Source: Bradyrhizobium sp. SZCCHNS1050
GTDB lineage: Bacteria > Pseudomonadota > Alphaproteobacteria > Rhizobiales > Xanthobacteraceae
Reading direction: 5' to 3'
Assembly (NCBI RefSeq): GCF_032484785.1
Contig: NZ_JAUETR010000002.1
Coordinates: 186,001 to 250,000, forward strand
DNA length: 64,000 nucleotides
In this document: piece by piece, positions 54,940-64,000 of the stretch
Layout of the letters: every line of letters starts with the position of its first letter
Position numbering within the stretch: position 1 is the first letter of the stretch
Translations under genes and position numbers: made by a program
Notes under the pieces: generated by a model
Seen by the model: only the letters and a program-made list of their open reading frames with translations
Told to the model about the DNA's origin: nothing
Databases searched by the model: none

Positions 54940-55917
54940 ATGGGCAGATGCCAAGCCAGCGCGCATCGTCTCCCGCATCATCTCCGTGCGCTTTTGTCCG
55001 GTATCTTGCTCGCGTCCGCCACAATCATCGCCCATGCCGAGGAGGCCTTCGTCACCAACCAGCTCAGCGACGATCTGACGATCGTCGACCTCGCGACCTC
55101 GAAGCCGGTGGCGACGATCCCGATCGGCGGCAAGCCGGCCGGCGTCGCGGTGGCTGCCGACGGACGCTTCGCCTATGTGGCGAGCCCGGACGACAAGAGC
55201 GTGAGCGTCGTCGACGCTGTCGCGCGAAAGGTGGTTGGACGGGTCGAGGTCGGTGGCGGGCCGCTCGGCATTGCCGTGACGCCGGACGGTTCGACGGTCT
55301 ACGTCGCAGACTGGTACAACGCCGCAATCCGCGTGATCGATGCGAAGACCCGGACCGTGACCGGCAGCATCGCGGTCGGCGCCTCGCCGTCGGGGCTTGC
55401 GGTGACACAAGACGGCAAGCTGCTGCTCTCCGCCGACCGCGATGACGACATGGTCTCGGTGATCGACACGGCGACGCGCCAGCGCCTTGCGACCATCAAG
55501 GTCGGCACGCGGCCGTTCGGTGTCACCATCGACGCCGAGGGCAAGCGCGCCTACACGGCAAATGTCGCCTCCAACGACGTCTCGGTGATCGACCTCGCCG
55601 AGCGCCGCGAGATCGGCCGGGTCAAGACCGGTTTGCGGCCCTATGCGGTGGCGCTGGCGCAGGGCAGGGGCTTCGCCACCGACCAGTATGACGGCACGGT
55701 CAGCGTGTTCGACCTGGCGAGCCTGCAGCCGCTCAAGCGCATTAGCGTCGGCGACTATCCGGAGGGCATCGAGGCGACCGCCGACGGCCAGCGCGTCATC
55801 GTCGCCAATTGGGAGAGCAACATTCTGAGCGTCATCGACGTGGCCGCGCTGAAGGTCACCGGAGAGATCAAGGTCGGCGACGGTCCGCGCGCATTCGGCG
55901 CGTTCCTGCGGCGGTGA
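54940..55917 (+). CDS. YVTN-family beta-propeller protein, periplasmic
   Basis: 325 residues from the start giving a clear signal peptide (MGRCQASAHRLPHHLRALLS followed by a hydrophobic stretch and AHA). About seven repeats of VSVIDxA..KxxxxIxVGxxPxGxAxTxDG-type blades follow. An upstream ATG at 54823 would add 39 residues without features. Such propellers bind ligands or scaffold partners; some act with PQQ dehydrogenases. It is co-oriented with the MxaD-like gene. Confidence 0.83.
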   Translation: MGRCQASAHRLPHHLRALLSGILLASATIIAHAEEAFVTNQLSDDLTIVDLATSKPVATIPIGGKPAGVAVAADGRFAYVASPDDKSVSVVDAVARKVVGRVEVGGGPLGIAVTPDGSTVYVADWYNAAIRVIDAKTRTVTGSIAVGASPSGLAVTQDGKLLLSADRDDDMVSVIDTATRQRLATIKVGTRPFGVTIDAEGKRAYTANVASNDVSVIDLAERREIGRVKTGLRPYAVALAQGRGFATDQYDGTVSVFDLASLQPLKRISVGDYPEGIEATADGQRVIVANWESNILSVIDVAALKVTGEIKVGDGPRAFGAFLRR

Positions 55918-55960
55918 GCAGGTCCGCCGGTGGCGGAAATGGAGTTGCATCTGCAGCCTC

Positions 55961-56042
55961 CGTCACTGCGAGCGCAGCGGCGCAGCGAAGCAATCGAGGC
56001 CGCGCGAAGACTCTGGACTGCTTCGCTGCGCTCGCAATGACG
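55961..56042. repeat. CGTCATTGCGAGCG-type palindromic repeat, copy 3
   Basis: CGTCACTGCGAGCGCAGCGG on the left, mirrored by CTGCGCTCGCAATGACGCGG on the right. Located between the convergent propeller and HAD genes. Confidence 0.78.
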
Positions 56043-56101
56043 CGGTGAGGTTATCGAGGCTCGTCACTATCCCTGCATGTCGCCGGCGGCGCTGATGCAG
56101 G

Positions 56102-56746
56102 CTACGAATCTCGTCTGGCGGGCACCACCAACCGCTCCACGATCTCGTCCATCCGGGTGAACAGCATCTCCGGCTGGTGGTCGCGCAACGCCTGCTCCGC
56201 GGCATAGCCCCATGTCACCGCGCCGAAGGCGATGCCGGCGGCGCGCGCCGCCTCGATGTCGCGGGTCTCGTCGCCGATCGCGATGGCCTGGGCTGGGTCG
56301 ACGCGCAGCCGCTTCAGCACCCGGCGAAACTTCCGTGCCTTGCCGAACACCGAGGCCGAGCAATCGAAATCGGCGAACAGACCGGCGCGCGATCCGAGCT
56401 TCTGCCGCGCGTTGGCCTCGCTGTCCGACGACACCAATGCGAGCATGGTGCCGTTCGCGGCAAGCGTGTCGAGCATGATGTCGACGCCTGCAAACAGCGG
56501 GATGCTCGCTGCATGCGCCGTCTTCAGTCGGCGCACGTGGCGCGCGATGAAGGGCAGCTTCCAGCGCGGCACCTGAAGGAAATCGAGGATCTCACGGGTC
56601 GAGGCATGGCGGAGCCCGTCGATGTCCTCGTCCTTCACCTGACGAAAGCCGAAGCGCTGCGCGACGACGTTCACGTGGGTGCGAAACCACGGGAAGCTGT
56701 CGGCGAGGGTGCCGTCGAGATCGAAGATGACGAGAGAATATGGCAT
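56102..56746 (-). CDS. HAD-family phosphatase (Gph/PGMB-like)
   Basis: 214 residues. Motif I FDLDGTLADS (residues 8-17) with nucleophile and acid Asp, motif II LALVSSDSEAN, a lysine in FGKARKF, and motif IV IAIGDETRDIEAA. A helical cap between residues 18 and 90 indicates subclass IA (phosphoglycolate phosphatase-like). Substrate unknown. The start at 56746 removes 26 upstream residues without family match. Confidence 0.88.
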   Translation of the reverse strand: MPYSLVIFDLDGTLADSFPWFRTHVNVVAQRFGFRQVKDEDIDGLRHASTREILDFLQVPRWKLPFIARHVRRLKTAHAASIPLFAGVDIMLDTLAANGTMLALVSSDSEANARQKLGSRAGLFADFDCSASVFGKARKFRRVLKRLRVDPAQAIAIGDETRDIEAARAAGIAFGAVTWGYAAEQALRDHQPEMLFTRMDEIVERLVVPARRDS

Positions 56747-57023
56747 CCGGGCGCGGGGTGAGCGTGGCGAGGAGCTGATGATCGTCGAGGCGTGTCGTCC
56801 TGCGACAGCCCTGCGCCATAGCAATGGGAGGGGCGGCGCGCAAATGAGATGCGATCATTGCGTGTCGCAGCTCCACGGTGACGTTCGATGATCAGGGGTT
56901 GAACATGTTGTGATGTGCACCTGGAGATAACGCGGTCTATCATCCCGGCGGGCCGGCGGATCATGGTCTGCCTGCCCGATTTGATCGAAATTGTTTTCAT
57001 CATTCAAGCCAGAGAGATTTCAC

Positions 57024-58016
57024 ATGGCCCTCAACAAGGTTGCTGCAGCGTATCTGTCCTACTTCGCCTATATCGACGACGCGCTCGATGTGGTTCAGCC
57101 GAGCGATTTCGTGGCGATGCTGAAGTCCGTCCCATCGGGTGCGGCGAACGGTCCGTGGTCGCTATGCTGGGGCCCGGCGGTCAACAACGGCGTGCTCGCC
57201 TACGTCGCGCAAGGCAACGACGGCAGCTACGCGGTGGCGTTCCGCGGCACCGATGTCGATGGCTCGGTCGCCGGCGCGTTCGAGAACGTGCTCGCCGATG
57301 CCGATGCTGTCTTCCAGGTGCCGTGGCTGTATCCGCAGCAGGCCGGAGCGCCGCTGCAGATCAGCGCCGGAATCAACGACGCGCTGGCGCTGGTCATCGC
57401 GCTCACCGATCCCACGACGGACCTGTCGCTGCTGGACTATCTGCGCGGCCTTGCGGCCAAGCAGAACCTGCAACTGATGGTGACCGGGCACAGCCTCGGC
57501 GGCGCGCTCGCCGTGGTGGCGACGGCGTGGCTGCAGGACCAGTTGCCGAAGCTGAACTCGTCGCTGACGTTCACGCTGTGGCCGCACACCTTCGCGGCTC
57601 CGACGATGTGGAACGCGGGCTTCGCGACGACCTTCGCAAAGAGCTACACCTATTACGCGGCGGTCAACAGCAACGATATCGTGCCGATGGCCTGGGCCAA
57701 CCTGAACGGAATTCTCGGTACCTATCCGCCGCCGGCGCCGGTCCTGAAGGACACCAACTACTACTCGATCTACAAACCGCTCGAGTGGCTCAGCGCAGCG
57801 ATCCCGACCTATACGTCGATTGCGCCGAGCAATCCGGATCTGTTCACGATCACGCCGATCGTCGAGGCGAACGACTCCTGGACCGCGGAAGCCGGCTACA
57901 TGCATTCCATGCAGCTGCAGTATTTCCCGCATGCGACCGGCACGAAGGCGCCGCCGCTGCCGGGAGTCACCAAGACCGGCGTGGCGCGGCCACGGGCGGT
58001 CGCCGTCGCGGCCTGA
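57024..58016 (+). CDS. Class 3 lipase-type alpha/beta hydrolase
   Basis: 330 residues. The lipase_3 nucleophile elbow VTGHSLGGALAVVA (near residue 157) is clear, preceded by AVAFRGTDVDGS. Downstream are Asp (SNDIVPM) and His (GYMHSMQL) candidates for the triad. No signal peptide. GAGAG precedes the ATG. Possible substrates are acylglycerols or polyesters; no partner genes are near. Confidence 0.85.
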   Translation: MALNKVAAAYLSYFAYIDDALDVVQPSDFVAMLKSVPSGAANGPWSLCWGPAVNNGVLAYVAQGNDGSYAVAFRGTDVDGSVAGAFENVLADADAVFQVPWLYPQQAGAPLQISAGINDALALVIALTDPTTDLSLLDYLRGLAAKQNLQLMVTGHSLGGALAVVATAWLQDQLPKLNSSLTFTLWPHTFAAPTMWNAGFATTFAKSYTYYAAVNSNDIVPMAWANLNGILGTYPPPAPVLKDTNYYSIYKPLEWLSAAIPTYTSIAPSNPDLFTITPIVEANDSWTAEAGYMHSMQLQYFPHATGTKAPPLPGVTKTGVARPRAVAVAA

Positions 58017-58177
58017 GCGCCGCAGGGCAGCTTTTGCAGGGCTGGGTTCGCTCAGTCCTGCAAGGGGGGCTCCGTGCGTCGGCCAATCAACCTTTCATCA
58101 CGTTTTTTGTGAGTGTGCGCTGCAGGAACGCCTTGCGCCGTGCGGTGGTTGACCCGCGCAGAAGCAAGGAGAGAGAC

Positions 58178-58492
58178 ATGCAACGCACGATCAAGATGGC
58201 CGCGCTGGCCGGAGCCACGCTGGTGATCGGCACCGCCGCGGCGTCCGCGCAGGGCTATGCCCGTTTCGGCGACTCGATGGCCTGGGTGCCGCCGGCGCAG
58301 ACCTCCGATTCCGAGCCGATGTATGGCGCCGCGCCGGCGCCGGCCTACGCGCCGGGTCCGGTGGCTGGCCCAGTGGCCTGGGGCCACGGCTACAACGGCA
58401 CCAACCATCCGACCCCTGGCTCGACCCAGGGCGACGTCGGTCCGTCCGGCAACAACAACGGCACGCTGACCGGCGCCTACCGGCAGTGGTAG
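58178..58492 (+). CDS. Small secreted Pro/Gly-rich protein, member 1
   Basis: 104 residues. Signal peptide MQRTIKMAALAGATLVIGTA with cleavage near ASA; the mature protein is Pro/Ala/Gly-rich. The C-terminus has GYNGTNHPTP, then STQGDVGP, then GNNNGT and ends YRQW, all shared with the gene at 58730-59059. AAGGAGAGAGAC precedes the ATG. I recognise no family. A terminator follows at 58525. Confidence 0.82.
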   Translation: MQRTIKMAALAGATLVIGTAAASAQGYARFGDSMAWVPPAQTSDSEPMYGAAPAPAYAPGPVAGPVAWGHGYNGTNHPTPGSTQGDVGPSGNNNGTLTGAYRQW

Positions 58493-58524
58493 TTGCCATC
58501 TCGCGCTGAAGTGAGTCGATCAAG

Positions 58525-58553
58525 CCCGCCGCTCCGACAAGAGCGGCGGGTTT
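58525..58553 (+). terminator. Intrinsic terminator after secreted protein 1
   Basis: Perfect 10-bp stem CCCGCCGCTC/GAGCGGCGGG with a 6-nt loop, then TTT. Confidence 0.8.
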
Positions 58554-58729
58554 GTCGTCCGAGAGGGCGCCCAGTCGCTTGCGAGGTGATGCGACCAGCA
58601 TTCCGGATCATCTGATCGCGGCAACGTGAGCGCCACGTTGTGTCGCACACATGTTGTGGCGGGTGGCGGAACTGCCGGGGCATGACGATGGTTTGTTCCT
58701 CGATGAATTGGGAACAACGGAGCAAGTTC

Positions 58730-59059
58730 ATGACACGCACGTTTGGATTGGCAGCGCTCACCGCCGTCACGCTGGTCGCCGGCACGGTCGGCGCCTCGGC
58801 CGGAGAATACGGGCCGGGCGGCTACGGCTATGGCGGCCAGGTCACCAGCACCTATGCCTACCGCGACTCCTTCGCCTGGGCGCCAGGGCCGGTCTATGAG
58901 GAAGGCTACGTCGCCGTCGCGCCGGGCCCGTATGACGGCCCGGGCTGGAGCGCCGGCTACAACGGCACAAACCACCCGACCCCAAGCTCGACCCAGGGCG
59001 ACGTCGGCCCGCGCGGCAACAACAACGGCACGCGGAGCGGGTATTATCGCCAGTGGTAA
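58730..59059 (+). CDS. Small secreted Gly/Tyr-rich protein, member 2
   Basis: 109 residues. Signal peptide MTRTFGLAALTAVTLVAGTV with cleavage near ASA; the mature part is Gly/Tyr/Pro-rich. Shared with member 1 are RDSFAWAPG versus GDSMAWVPP, and the C-terminal NGTNHPTP, STQGDVGP, NNNGT and YRQW. The protein is likely periplasmic or surface-located. A terminator of the same kind follows. Confidence 0.82.
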   Translation: MTRTFGLAALTAVTLVAGTVGASAGEYGPGGYGYGGQVTSTYAYRDSFAWAPGPVYEEGYVAVAPGPYDGPGWSAGYNGTNHPTPSSTQGDVGPRGNNNGTRSGYYRQW

Positions 59060-59084
59060 TCTGAGTTCGTTGCAGAAACATCGA

Positions 59085-59116
59085 GCCCGCCGCTCTGCAG
59101 AGAGCGGCGGGCTTTG
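59085..59116 (+). terminator. Intrinsic terminator after secreted protein 2
   Basis: Perfect 12-bp stem GCCCGCCGCTCT/AGAGCGGCGGGC with loop GCAG, then TTT. Nearly the same stem as at 58525-58553, consistent with a duplicated unit that included its terminator. Confidence 0.83.
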
Positions 59117-59143
59117 CTGTCATGAACCGATATCGACCACATG

Positions 59144-59225
59144 CGTCATTGCGAGGAGCGCAGCGACGAAGCAATCCAGAGTCGCGTACGCGGCCCTGGA
59201 TTGCTTCGCTTCGCTCGCAATGACG
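59144..59225. repeat. CGTCATTGCGAGCG-type palindromic repeat, copy 4
   Basis: CGTCATTGCGAGGAGCGCAG on the left and TTCGCTTCGCTCGCAATGACG-like right arm (last 18 bp match the inverse of the left). It lies between convergent genes. Confidence 0.8.
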
Positions 59226-59250
59226 ATCGATAAAAGGGAATTGAGGGCAA

Positions 59251-62244
59251 CTACTCCGCCGCTTCGCTCGCCGCGCCGCGGCCGCGCTTCTTCGGCTTGG
59301 CCGACTTCTCCAGCACCGGCTTCAGGAACTGCCCGGTGTAGCTGCGCGGGGCCTTGACGATGTCCTCCGGCGGGCCCCAGGCGACGATCTCGCCGCCGCC
59401 GTCGCCGCCCTCGGGGCCGAGGTCGATGACCCAGTCGGCGGTCTTGATGACCTCGAGATTGTGCTCGATCACGACGACCGTGTTGCCCTGCGCGACCAGC
59501 TCGTGCAGCACCTCCAAGAGCTTCTTGACGTCGTGGAAGTGCAGGCCCGTCGTCGGCTCGTCCAGGATGTAGAGCGTGCGGCCGGTGGCGCGCTTGGACA
59601 GCTCCTTGGCGAGCTTGACGCGCTGCGCCTCGCCGCCGGACAGCGTGGTGGCCTGCTGGCCGACGTGGATGTAGTCGAGGCCGACGCGGCGCAGGGTCTC
59701 GAACGTGTCGCGTACGCGCGGCACCGCCTTGAAGAACTCGGCGGCCTCCTCGACGGTCATGTCGAGCACGTCGGCGATCGACTTGCCCTTGAACAGCACG
59801 TCGAGCGTCTCGCGGTTGTAGCGCTTGCCCTTGCAGACGTCGCAGGTGACGTAGACGTCGGGCAGGAAGTGCATCTCGATCTTGATGACGCCGTCGCCCT
59901 GGCACGCCTCGCAGCGGCCGCCCTTGACGTTGAAGGAGAACCGGCCGGGCTCGTAGCCGCGCGCCTTGGATTCCGGCAGGCCGGCGAACCATTCGCGGAT
60001 CGGCGTGAACGCGCCGGTATAGGTCGCGGGGTTGGAGCGCGGCGTGCGGCCGATCGGCGACTGGTCGATGTCGATGATCTTGTCGATGTGCTCCAGGCCC
60101 TCGATGCGGTCGTGCGGCGCCGCCGCCTCGTTGGCGCCGTTGAGCTTGCGCGCGATCGCCTTGTAGAGCGTGTCGATCAGCAGCGTCGACTTGCCGCCGC
60201 CGGACACGCCTGTGATCGCGGTGAACAGGCCGAGCGGGATCTCGGCCGAGACGTTCTTGAGATTGTTGCCGCGGGCATTGACGACCTTGATGGTGCGGCG
60301 ATGGTTCGGCGGCCGCCGCTCGGGCACCTCCACCTCGAGTTCGCCGGTGAGATATTTGCCGGTCAGCGACGCCGGATTGCGCATGATCTCGGCCGGCGTG
60401 CCCTCGGCGACGATGTTGCCGCCATGGGTGCCGGCGCCGGGACCGATGTCGAGCACATAGTCGGCGAGGCGAATTGCGTCCTCGTCATGTTCGACGACGA
60501 TGACGGTGTTGCCGAGGTCGCGCAGCCGCTTCAGCGTGTCGAGCAGGCGGGCATTGTCGCGCTGGTGCAGGCCGATCGACGGCTCGTCGAGCACGTAGAG
60601 CACGCCGGTTAGCCCCGAGCCGATCTGCGACGCCAGGCGGATGCGCTGGCTCTCGCCGCCGGACAGCGTGCCGGAGGAGCGCGCCAGGGTCAGGTAGTTG
60701 AGGCCGACGTCGAGCAGGAAGGTGAGGCGGTCGCGGATCTCCTTGAGGATGCGGGTGGCGATCTCGGTCTGCTGCGCATTGAGCTGCTTCGGCACCTCGG
60801 CGAACCACTCGCCGGCCGCCTTGACGGAGAGGTCGCTGATCTCGCCGATGTGCTTGCCGCCGACCTTGACGCACAGCGCCTCGGGCTTCAGGCGGTAGCC
60901 GTTACAGCCGGCGCAGGGCACGTCGTTGAAGTACTTGCCGAGCTCCTCGCGCGCCCACTCGCTCTCGGTCTCGCGGAAGCGGCGCTCGATGTTGGTGATG
61001 ACGCCCTCGAACGGCTTCTTGGTGTCGTAGGCGCGGACGCCGTCCTCATAGGTGAACTTGATCTCGTCGTCGCCGGAGCCGTGCAGCAGCGCGTTCTGCG
61101 TCTTCTTCGGCAGATCCTTCCACTTGGTGTCCAGCGTGAACTTGTAGAACTTGCCGAGCGCGGTCAGGGTCTGCAGGTAATAGGGCGACGACGACTTGGC
61201 CCAGGGCGCGATCGCGCCCTTGCGCAGGGTGACGTCCTTGTCGGGAATGACGAGGTCGGCATCGACGTGCTGCTCGACCCCCAGGCCGCCGCATTCCGGG
61301 CAGGCGCCGTAGGGGTTGTTGAACGAGAACAGCCGCGGCTCGATCTCGGGGATCGTGAAGCCGGAGACCGGGCAGGCGAACTTCTCCGAGAACAGGATGC
61401 GCTCGGGCCCGCTCTTATCGTGGATCTTTGCGGTTTTCTTTTTTTCCTTCTCCTCCGCCGGCGCGGCCGAGGCGGGAGCGTCCGCGAACTCGATGACGGC
61501 CAGGCCTTCGGCGAGCTTCAGCGCGGTCTCGAAGCTCTCCGCGAGGCGCTGGCCGATGTCGGGGCGCACGACGATGCGGTCGACGACGACGTCGATATCG
61601 TGCGGGAACTTCTTGTCGAGCGTCGGCGCCTCGGCGAGCTCATGGAAGGTGCCGTCGATCTTGACGCGCTGAAAGCCCTTCTTGAGATATTCGGCGAGCT
61701 CCTTCTTGTACTCGCCCTTGCGGCCGCGCACGACCGGCGCCAGCAGATAGAGGCGGGTGCCCTCGGGCATCGCCAGCACGCGGTCGACCATCTGCGAGAC
61801 GGTCTGGCTTTCGATCGGCAGGCCGGTCGCCGGGGAGTAGGGCACGCCGACGCGCGCCCACAGCAGGCGCATGTAGTCGTAGATCTCGGTGACGGTGCCG
61901 ACCGTCGAGCGCGGGTTCTTCGAGGTCGTCTTCTGCTCGATCGAGATCGCCGGCGACAGGCCGTCGATCTGGTCGACGTCCGGCTTCTGCATCATCTCCA
62001 GGAACTGGCGGGCATACGCCGACAGCGATTCGACGTAGCGGCGCTGGCCCTCGGCATAAATCGTATCGAAGGCGAGCGAGGATTTGCCGGAGCCGGACAG
62101 GCCGGTGAACACGACGAGCCTGTCGCGCGGGATCTCGACGTCGATGTTTTTCAGATTGTGCTCGCGGGCGCCGCGGATGGTGATGGCCCGCAGGCTCGAC
62201 TGGTTGGCTTGCGCGCGCTGCTTGGCCTTGAGCACTTCATCCAT
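59251..62244 (-). CDS. uvrA: Excinuclease ABC subunit A
   Basis: 997 residues, damage-recognition ATPase of nucleotide excision repair. Two ABC modules: Walker [21 protein letters not shown] near residue 49, signature [12 protein letters not shown], second Walker [16 protein letters not shown] and [12 protein letters not shown]. The second zinc module CEACQGDG...CDVCKGKR is complete, while the first reads [12 protein letters not shown], with Ser in place of the second Cys. A Lys/Glu-rich insert near 275-285 ([11 protein letters not shown]) is also seen. Length is normal for the group. Confidence 0.97.
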   Translation of the reverse strand: MDEVLKAKQRAQANQSSLRAITIRGAREHNLKNIDVEIPRDRLVVFTGLSGSGKSSLAFDTIYAEGQRRYVESLSAYARQFLEMMQKPDVDQIDGLSPAISIEQKTTSKNPRSTVGTVTEIYDYMRLLWARVGVPYSPATGLPIESQTVSQMVDRVLAMPEGTRLYLLAPVVRGRKGEYKKELAEYLKKGFQRVKIDGTFHELAEAPTLDKKFPHDIDVVVDRIVVRPDIGQRLAESFETALKLAEGLAVIEFADAPASAAPAEEKEKKKTAKIHDKSGPERILFSEKFACPVSGFTIPEIEPRLFSFNNPYGACPECGGLGVEQHVDADLVIPDKDVTLRKGAIAPWAKSSSPYYLQTLTALGKFYKFTLDTKWKDLPKKTQNALLHGSGDDEIKFTYEDGVRAYDTKKPFEGVITNIERRFRETESEWAREELGKYFNDVPCAGCNGYRLKPEALCVKVGGKHIGEISDLSVKAAGEWFAEVPKQLNAQQTEIATRILKEIRDRLTFLLDVGLNYLTLARSSGTLSGGESQRIRLASQIGSGLTGVLYVLDEPSIGLHQRDNARLLDTLKRLRDLGNTVIVVEHDEDAIRLADYVLDIGPGAGTHGGNIVAEGTPAEIMRNPASLTGKYLTGELEVEVPERRPPNHRRTIKVVNARGNNLKNVSAEIPLGLFTAITGVSGGGKSTLLIDTLYKAIARKLNGANEAAAPHDRIEGLEHIDKIIDIDQSPIGRTPRSNPATYTGAFTPIREWFAGLPESKARGYEPGRFSFNVKGGRCEACQGDGVIKIEMHFLPDVYVTCDVCKGKRYNRETLDVLFKGKSIADVLDMTVEEAAEFFKAVPRVRDTFETLRRVGLDYIHVGQQATTLSGGEAQRVKLAKELSKRATGRTLYILDEPTTGLHFHDVKKLLEVLHELVAQGNTVVVIEHNLEVIKTADWVIDLGPEGGDGGGEIVAWGPPEDIVKAPRSYTGQFLKPVLEKSAKPKKRGRGAASEAAE

Positions 62245-62463
62245 GACGATCGTCCCACGGCGCAGAGTCGCGCCATCGTTGCAGGCGCGTTTCGCCGGAA
62301 GCCGGCCATCGGACGCCAGGGGGAAAAGGTATGGTCGGAACGTAGGAAGAACGGAGCTGGATTTCCAGTGCCGTCAGCGAATCATCAACAATGCGCTCAG
62401 GGAATGGCAGCGACTGGCAGGAGGCTGCCGGTTCCGTCCTGTTTTGTGCACGATCCCACAAAG

Positions 62464-62493
62464 AAAAAGCCTCCGCTCTTGCAGAGCGGAGGC
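62464..62493 (-). terminator. Intrinsic terminator after the outer-membrane gene (62521-63165)
   Basis: On the minus strand, 11-bp stem GCCTCCGCTCT/AGAGCGGAGGC with a 3-nt loop is followed by TTTTTCTTT. Confidence 0.85.
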
Positions 62494-62520
62494 TGTGTGC
62501 GTTGGCCCGGAGGCAAAAAC

Positions 62521-63165
62521 TTAGAAGTGGTAGTTGATGCCGACCTGACCGGAATGCACGTTGAGGGTGCCGGTCGTGAGCGTGCCGAGGCCGGTGAAGG
62601 TGTAGCTCTCGCCACCGAAGCTCTTGTAGAGGTACTCGCCCTTCAGCGACCAGTTCGGGGCGAACATGTACTCGACGCCAGCGCCGACGGTCCAGCCGGA
62701 GTGGATCTTGCTGTCGGCAGCGGCGAAGCCGGGGGCCGTCAGCGAGATGCGGTTGTCGGCCCAGGCGTAACCACCGGTCGCGTACAGCAGGGTCGGGCCG
62801 AAGGCGTAGCCGATGCGGCCGCGGACAGTGCCCCAGTCGCGGATCTTGGACTCGGCGTTGACACCGAGCGCGCCGACGTTTGCGTTGATGTCGGCCCAAG
62901 CGGCGTCGGCCTCGAGGCCGAACACGACAGCACCCTGCTGCCAGTTGTAGCCGACGGTGCCGCCGGCGAAGCCGCCCTTCATGGCCGCGAAGTCAGCATT
63001 CTCGTTGGCGTAGCCGCCCATGGCACCGATGTAGAAGCCGGTCCAGGTCAGCACCGGCGCGGCAACCGGGGCCTTGGTGTAGGTCGGGCGTGCGGCAAGA
63101 TCAGCGGCGGCAGCGGGAGCGGCCAGGGCGGCCAAGGCCACGGTCGCGAGCAGGATCTTCTTCAT
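62521..63165 (-). CDS. Outer-membrane beta-barrel protein (Omp31/Omp25-like)
   Basis: 214 residues. Signal peptide [20 protein letters not shown], mature start ADLAARP. The barrel is of the small porin-like type of alphaproteobacteria ([19 protein letters not shown], then [59 protein letters not shown]), ending with the aromatic GINYHF recognised by BAM. Ribosome site: CTGGAG-type before the ATG. A second member is upstream. Confidence 0.92.
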   Translation of the reverse strand: MKKILLATVALAALAAPAAAADLAARPTYTKAPVAAPVLTWTGFYIGAMGGYANENADFAAMKGGFAGGTVGYNWQQGAVVFGLEADAAWADINANVGALGVNAESKIRDWGTVRGRIGYAFGPTLLYATGGYAWADNRISLTAPGFAAADSKIHSGWTVGAGVEYMFAPNWSLKGEYLYKSFGGESYTFTGLGTLTTGTLNVHSGQVGINYHF

Positions 63166-63404
63166 TCCAGTCTCCAGTTTATTTTTATTCCTCGAAGTCC
63201 GCATCGCACCGATAAGCTTACGCACGAAACAGACTCACCCGTTCAAGTTGACGAGGTTCCTATAGCCCGGTTCCGTACGGATTACCGTCACCCTGAAGAC
63301 ACACTCGCGCCCAAACCGCGTTTTTACGGCCAAGTTCCAGAAAGCCTATGTCGCTCAGTTACTTGGTTCCGGGTGTGGCGAGCCGGCAAGGTGGCATCAG
63401 GGCA

Positions 63405-63430
63405 ACAAAAAAGGCCGGCTTTCGCCGGCC
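63405..63430 (-). terminator. Intrinsic terminator after the partial barrel gene
   Basis: On the minus strand: GGCCGGC-GAAA-GCCGGCC followed by TTTTTTG, a GNRA tetraloop stem with T-run. Confidence 0.85.
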
Positions 63431-63458
63431 CTTCTCGGAACCTGTCGGTTTGCAGGCA

Positions 63459-64000
63459 TCAGTACTTTGCGATGACCGGGCCGCCGAAGTGGTAGCTGAG
63501 GCCGGCCTTGACCGTGTGAACGGTGTCCTTCCACTCGGAGCGGTTGAGCGCCGCAGCGCTGTACTGGATCGTGCTCTTGCCGAAGTCGAGATAGTTGTAC
63601 TCGAGCTTGGCCGACCAGTTCGGCGCGAACATGTATTCGGCGCCGGCGCCGACCGTATAGCCCCAGCGGGTGGTGTTCTGGCTGAAGACGTTGCCGGGCA
63701 CGCCGTCATAGCGATGCTGCAACTGGCCCACCGCGGCGCCGCCGCTGACGAAGAACAGGGCGGGACCGGCGGCATAGCCGAGGCGGCCCTTGATGTCGCC
63801 GAAGCTGGTCAGCTTGGTGAAGAAGGTGTCGCCGACGCCGGCATTGACCACGGCGGAGCGGCCGTTGATGTCGGCCCAGTGATAGTCGCCTTCGAGGCCG
63901 AACACGACGTTGTCGACCTGCCAGTTGTAGCCGACCACGCCGCCGACGAAGCCGCCATTGGTGTTGTAGTTCTGGGTGCCCAGGAAGCCCGGCGCATTGA
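63459..64000 (-). CDS. Outer-membrane beta-barrel protein, 5' end missing
   Basis: The frame is open to the last base, so signal peptide and start are outside. The visible 180 residues match the neighbour at 62521-63165 ([59 protein letters not shown]). The C-terminus extends past the usual aromatic end: LSYHFGGPVIAKY. It is a tandem paralogue in the Omp31-like family with its own terminator. Confidence 0.9.
   Translation of the reverse strand, partial: NAPGFLGTQNYNTNGGFVGGVVGYNWQVDNVVFGLEGDYHWADINGRSAVVNAGVGDTFFTKLTSFGDIKGRLGYAAGPALFFVSGGAAVGQLQHRYDGVPGNVFSQNTTRWGYTVGAGAEYMFAPNWSAKLEYNYLDFGKSTIQYSAAALNRSEWKDTVHTVKAGLSYHFGGPVIAKY

Noticed and set aside
60850..63495. An 881-codon forward open frame across uvrA and the barrel gene
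   Set aside because: It is antisense to two clear genes and has no domain or ribosome site.

Overview
This 64 kb window looks like ordinary chromosome of a Bradyrhizobium-like alphaproteobacterium. The coding sequence is GC-rich with strong third-position GC bias. A typical rhizobial core block (erpA, dgt, argS, SPOR protein, nagZ, scpAB, tatABC, serS, surE, pcm, nlpD-like, yajC, secDF) runs almost uninterrupted. DUF1127 micro-proteins, Omp31-type barrels and several families of short GC-rich palindromic repeats also fit. The genus is inferred from gene order and protein character, not from a database search. I saw no tRNA, rRNA, CRISPR array or prophage.

Layout. 1-1142: 3' end of an amidase and an ABM-domain gene. 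1307-6328: compact urease operon ureE-F-AB-C-G-D with fused gamma/beta subunits and a divergent catalytic subunit. 6283-8279: class A beta-lactamase, exonuclease III and an aldo/keto reductase remnant. 8711-11510: two-component flavin monooxygenase of the styrene/indole type (oxygenase plus reductase) with a divergent LysR regulator and a candidate operator. 11518-14541: small orphan genes, a phosphoesterase and repeats. 14542-16857: hybrid sensor kinase. 16876-38204: the core block, covering Fe-S insertion, dNTP control, translation, cell wall, chromosome condensation, Tat and Sec export and two homologues of mitochondrial complex I assembly factors. 38217-42651: two tandem TauD-family dioxygenases (one missing its iron-binding core), an unusual kinase-like protein ending in an adenylate-enzyme C-terminal domain, and trmFO. 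42807-47705: small secreted, membrane and DUF proteins and a lytic transglycosylase. 47961-51272: acyl-CoA synthetase, duplicated PPC-domain protein and an AAA ATPase. 51465-53320: a long repeat split by an intact IS30-family element; the unbroken second copy lies at 13935-14356. 53465-59059: SEC-C protein, MxaD-like SRPBCC protein, YVTN propeller, HAD phosphatase, class 3 lipase and two paralogous tiny secreted proteins. 59251-64000: uvrA and two outer-membrane barrel genes, the last cut by the window end.

How the genes work together. The urease operon should release ammonia from urea with its own nickel chaperones, possibly downstream of the adjacent amidase. The Tat and Sec genes supply export for several signal-peptide proteins here, including the beta-lactamase, which has a twin-arginine leader. 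The points most worth a second look are the kinase/ANL C-terminal fusion, the divergent urease, the tandem dioxygenases with loss of the metal site in one, the IS30 insertion that can be read base by base against an unbroken repeat copy, the paired secreted proteins with a shared C-terminal signature, and the complex I assembly-factor pair behind secDF. No wholly new multi-gene system stands out.
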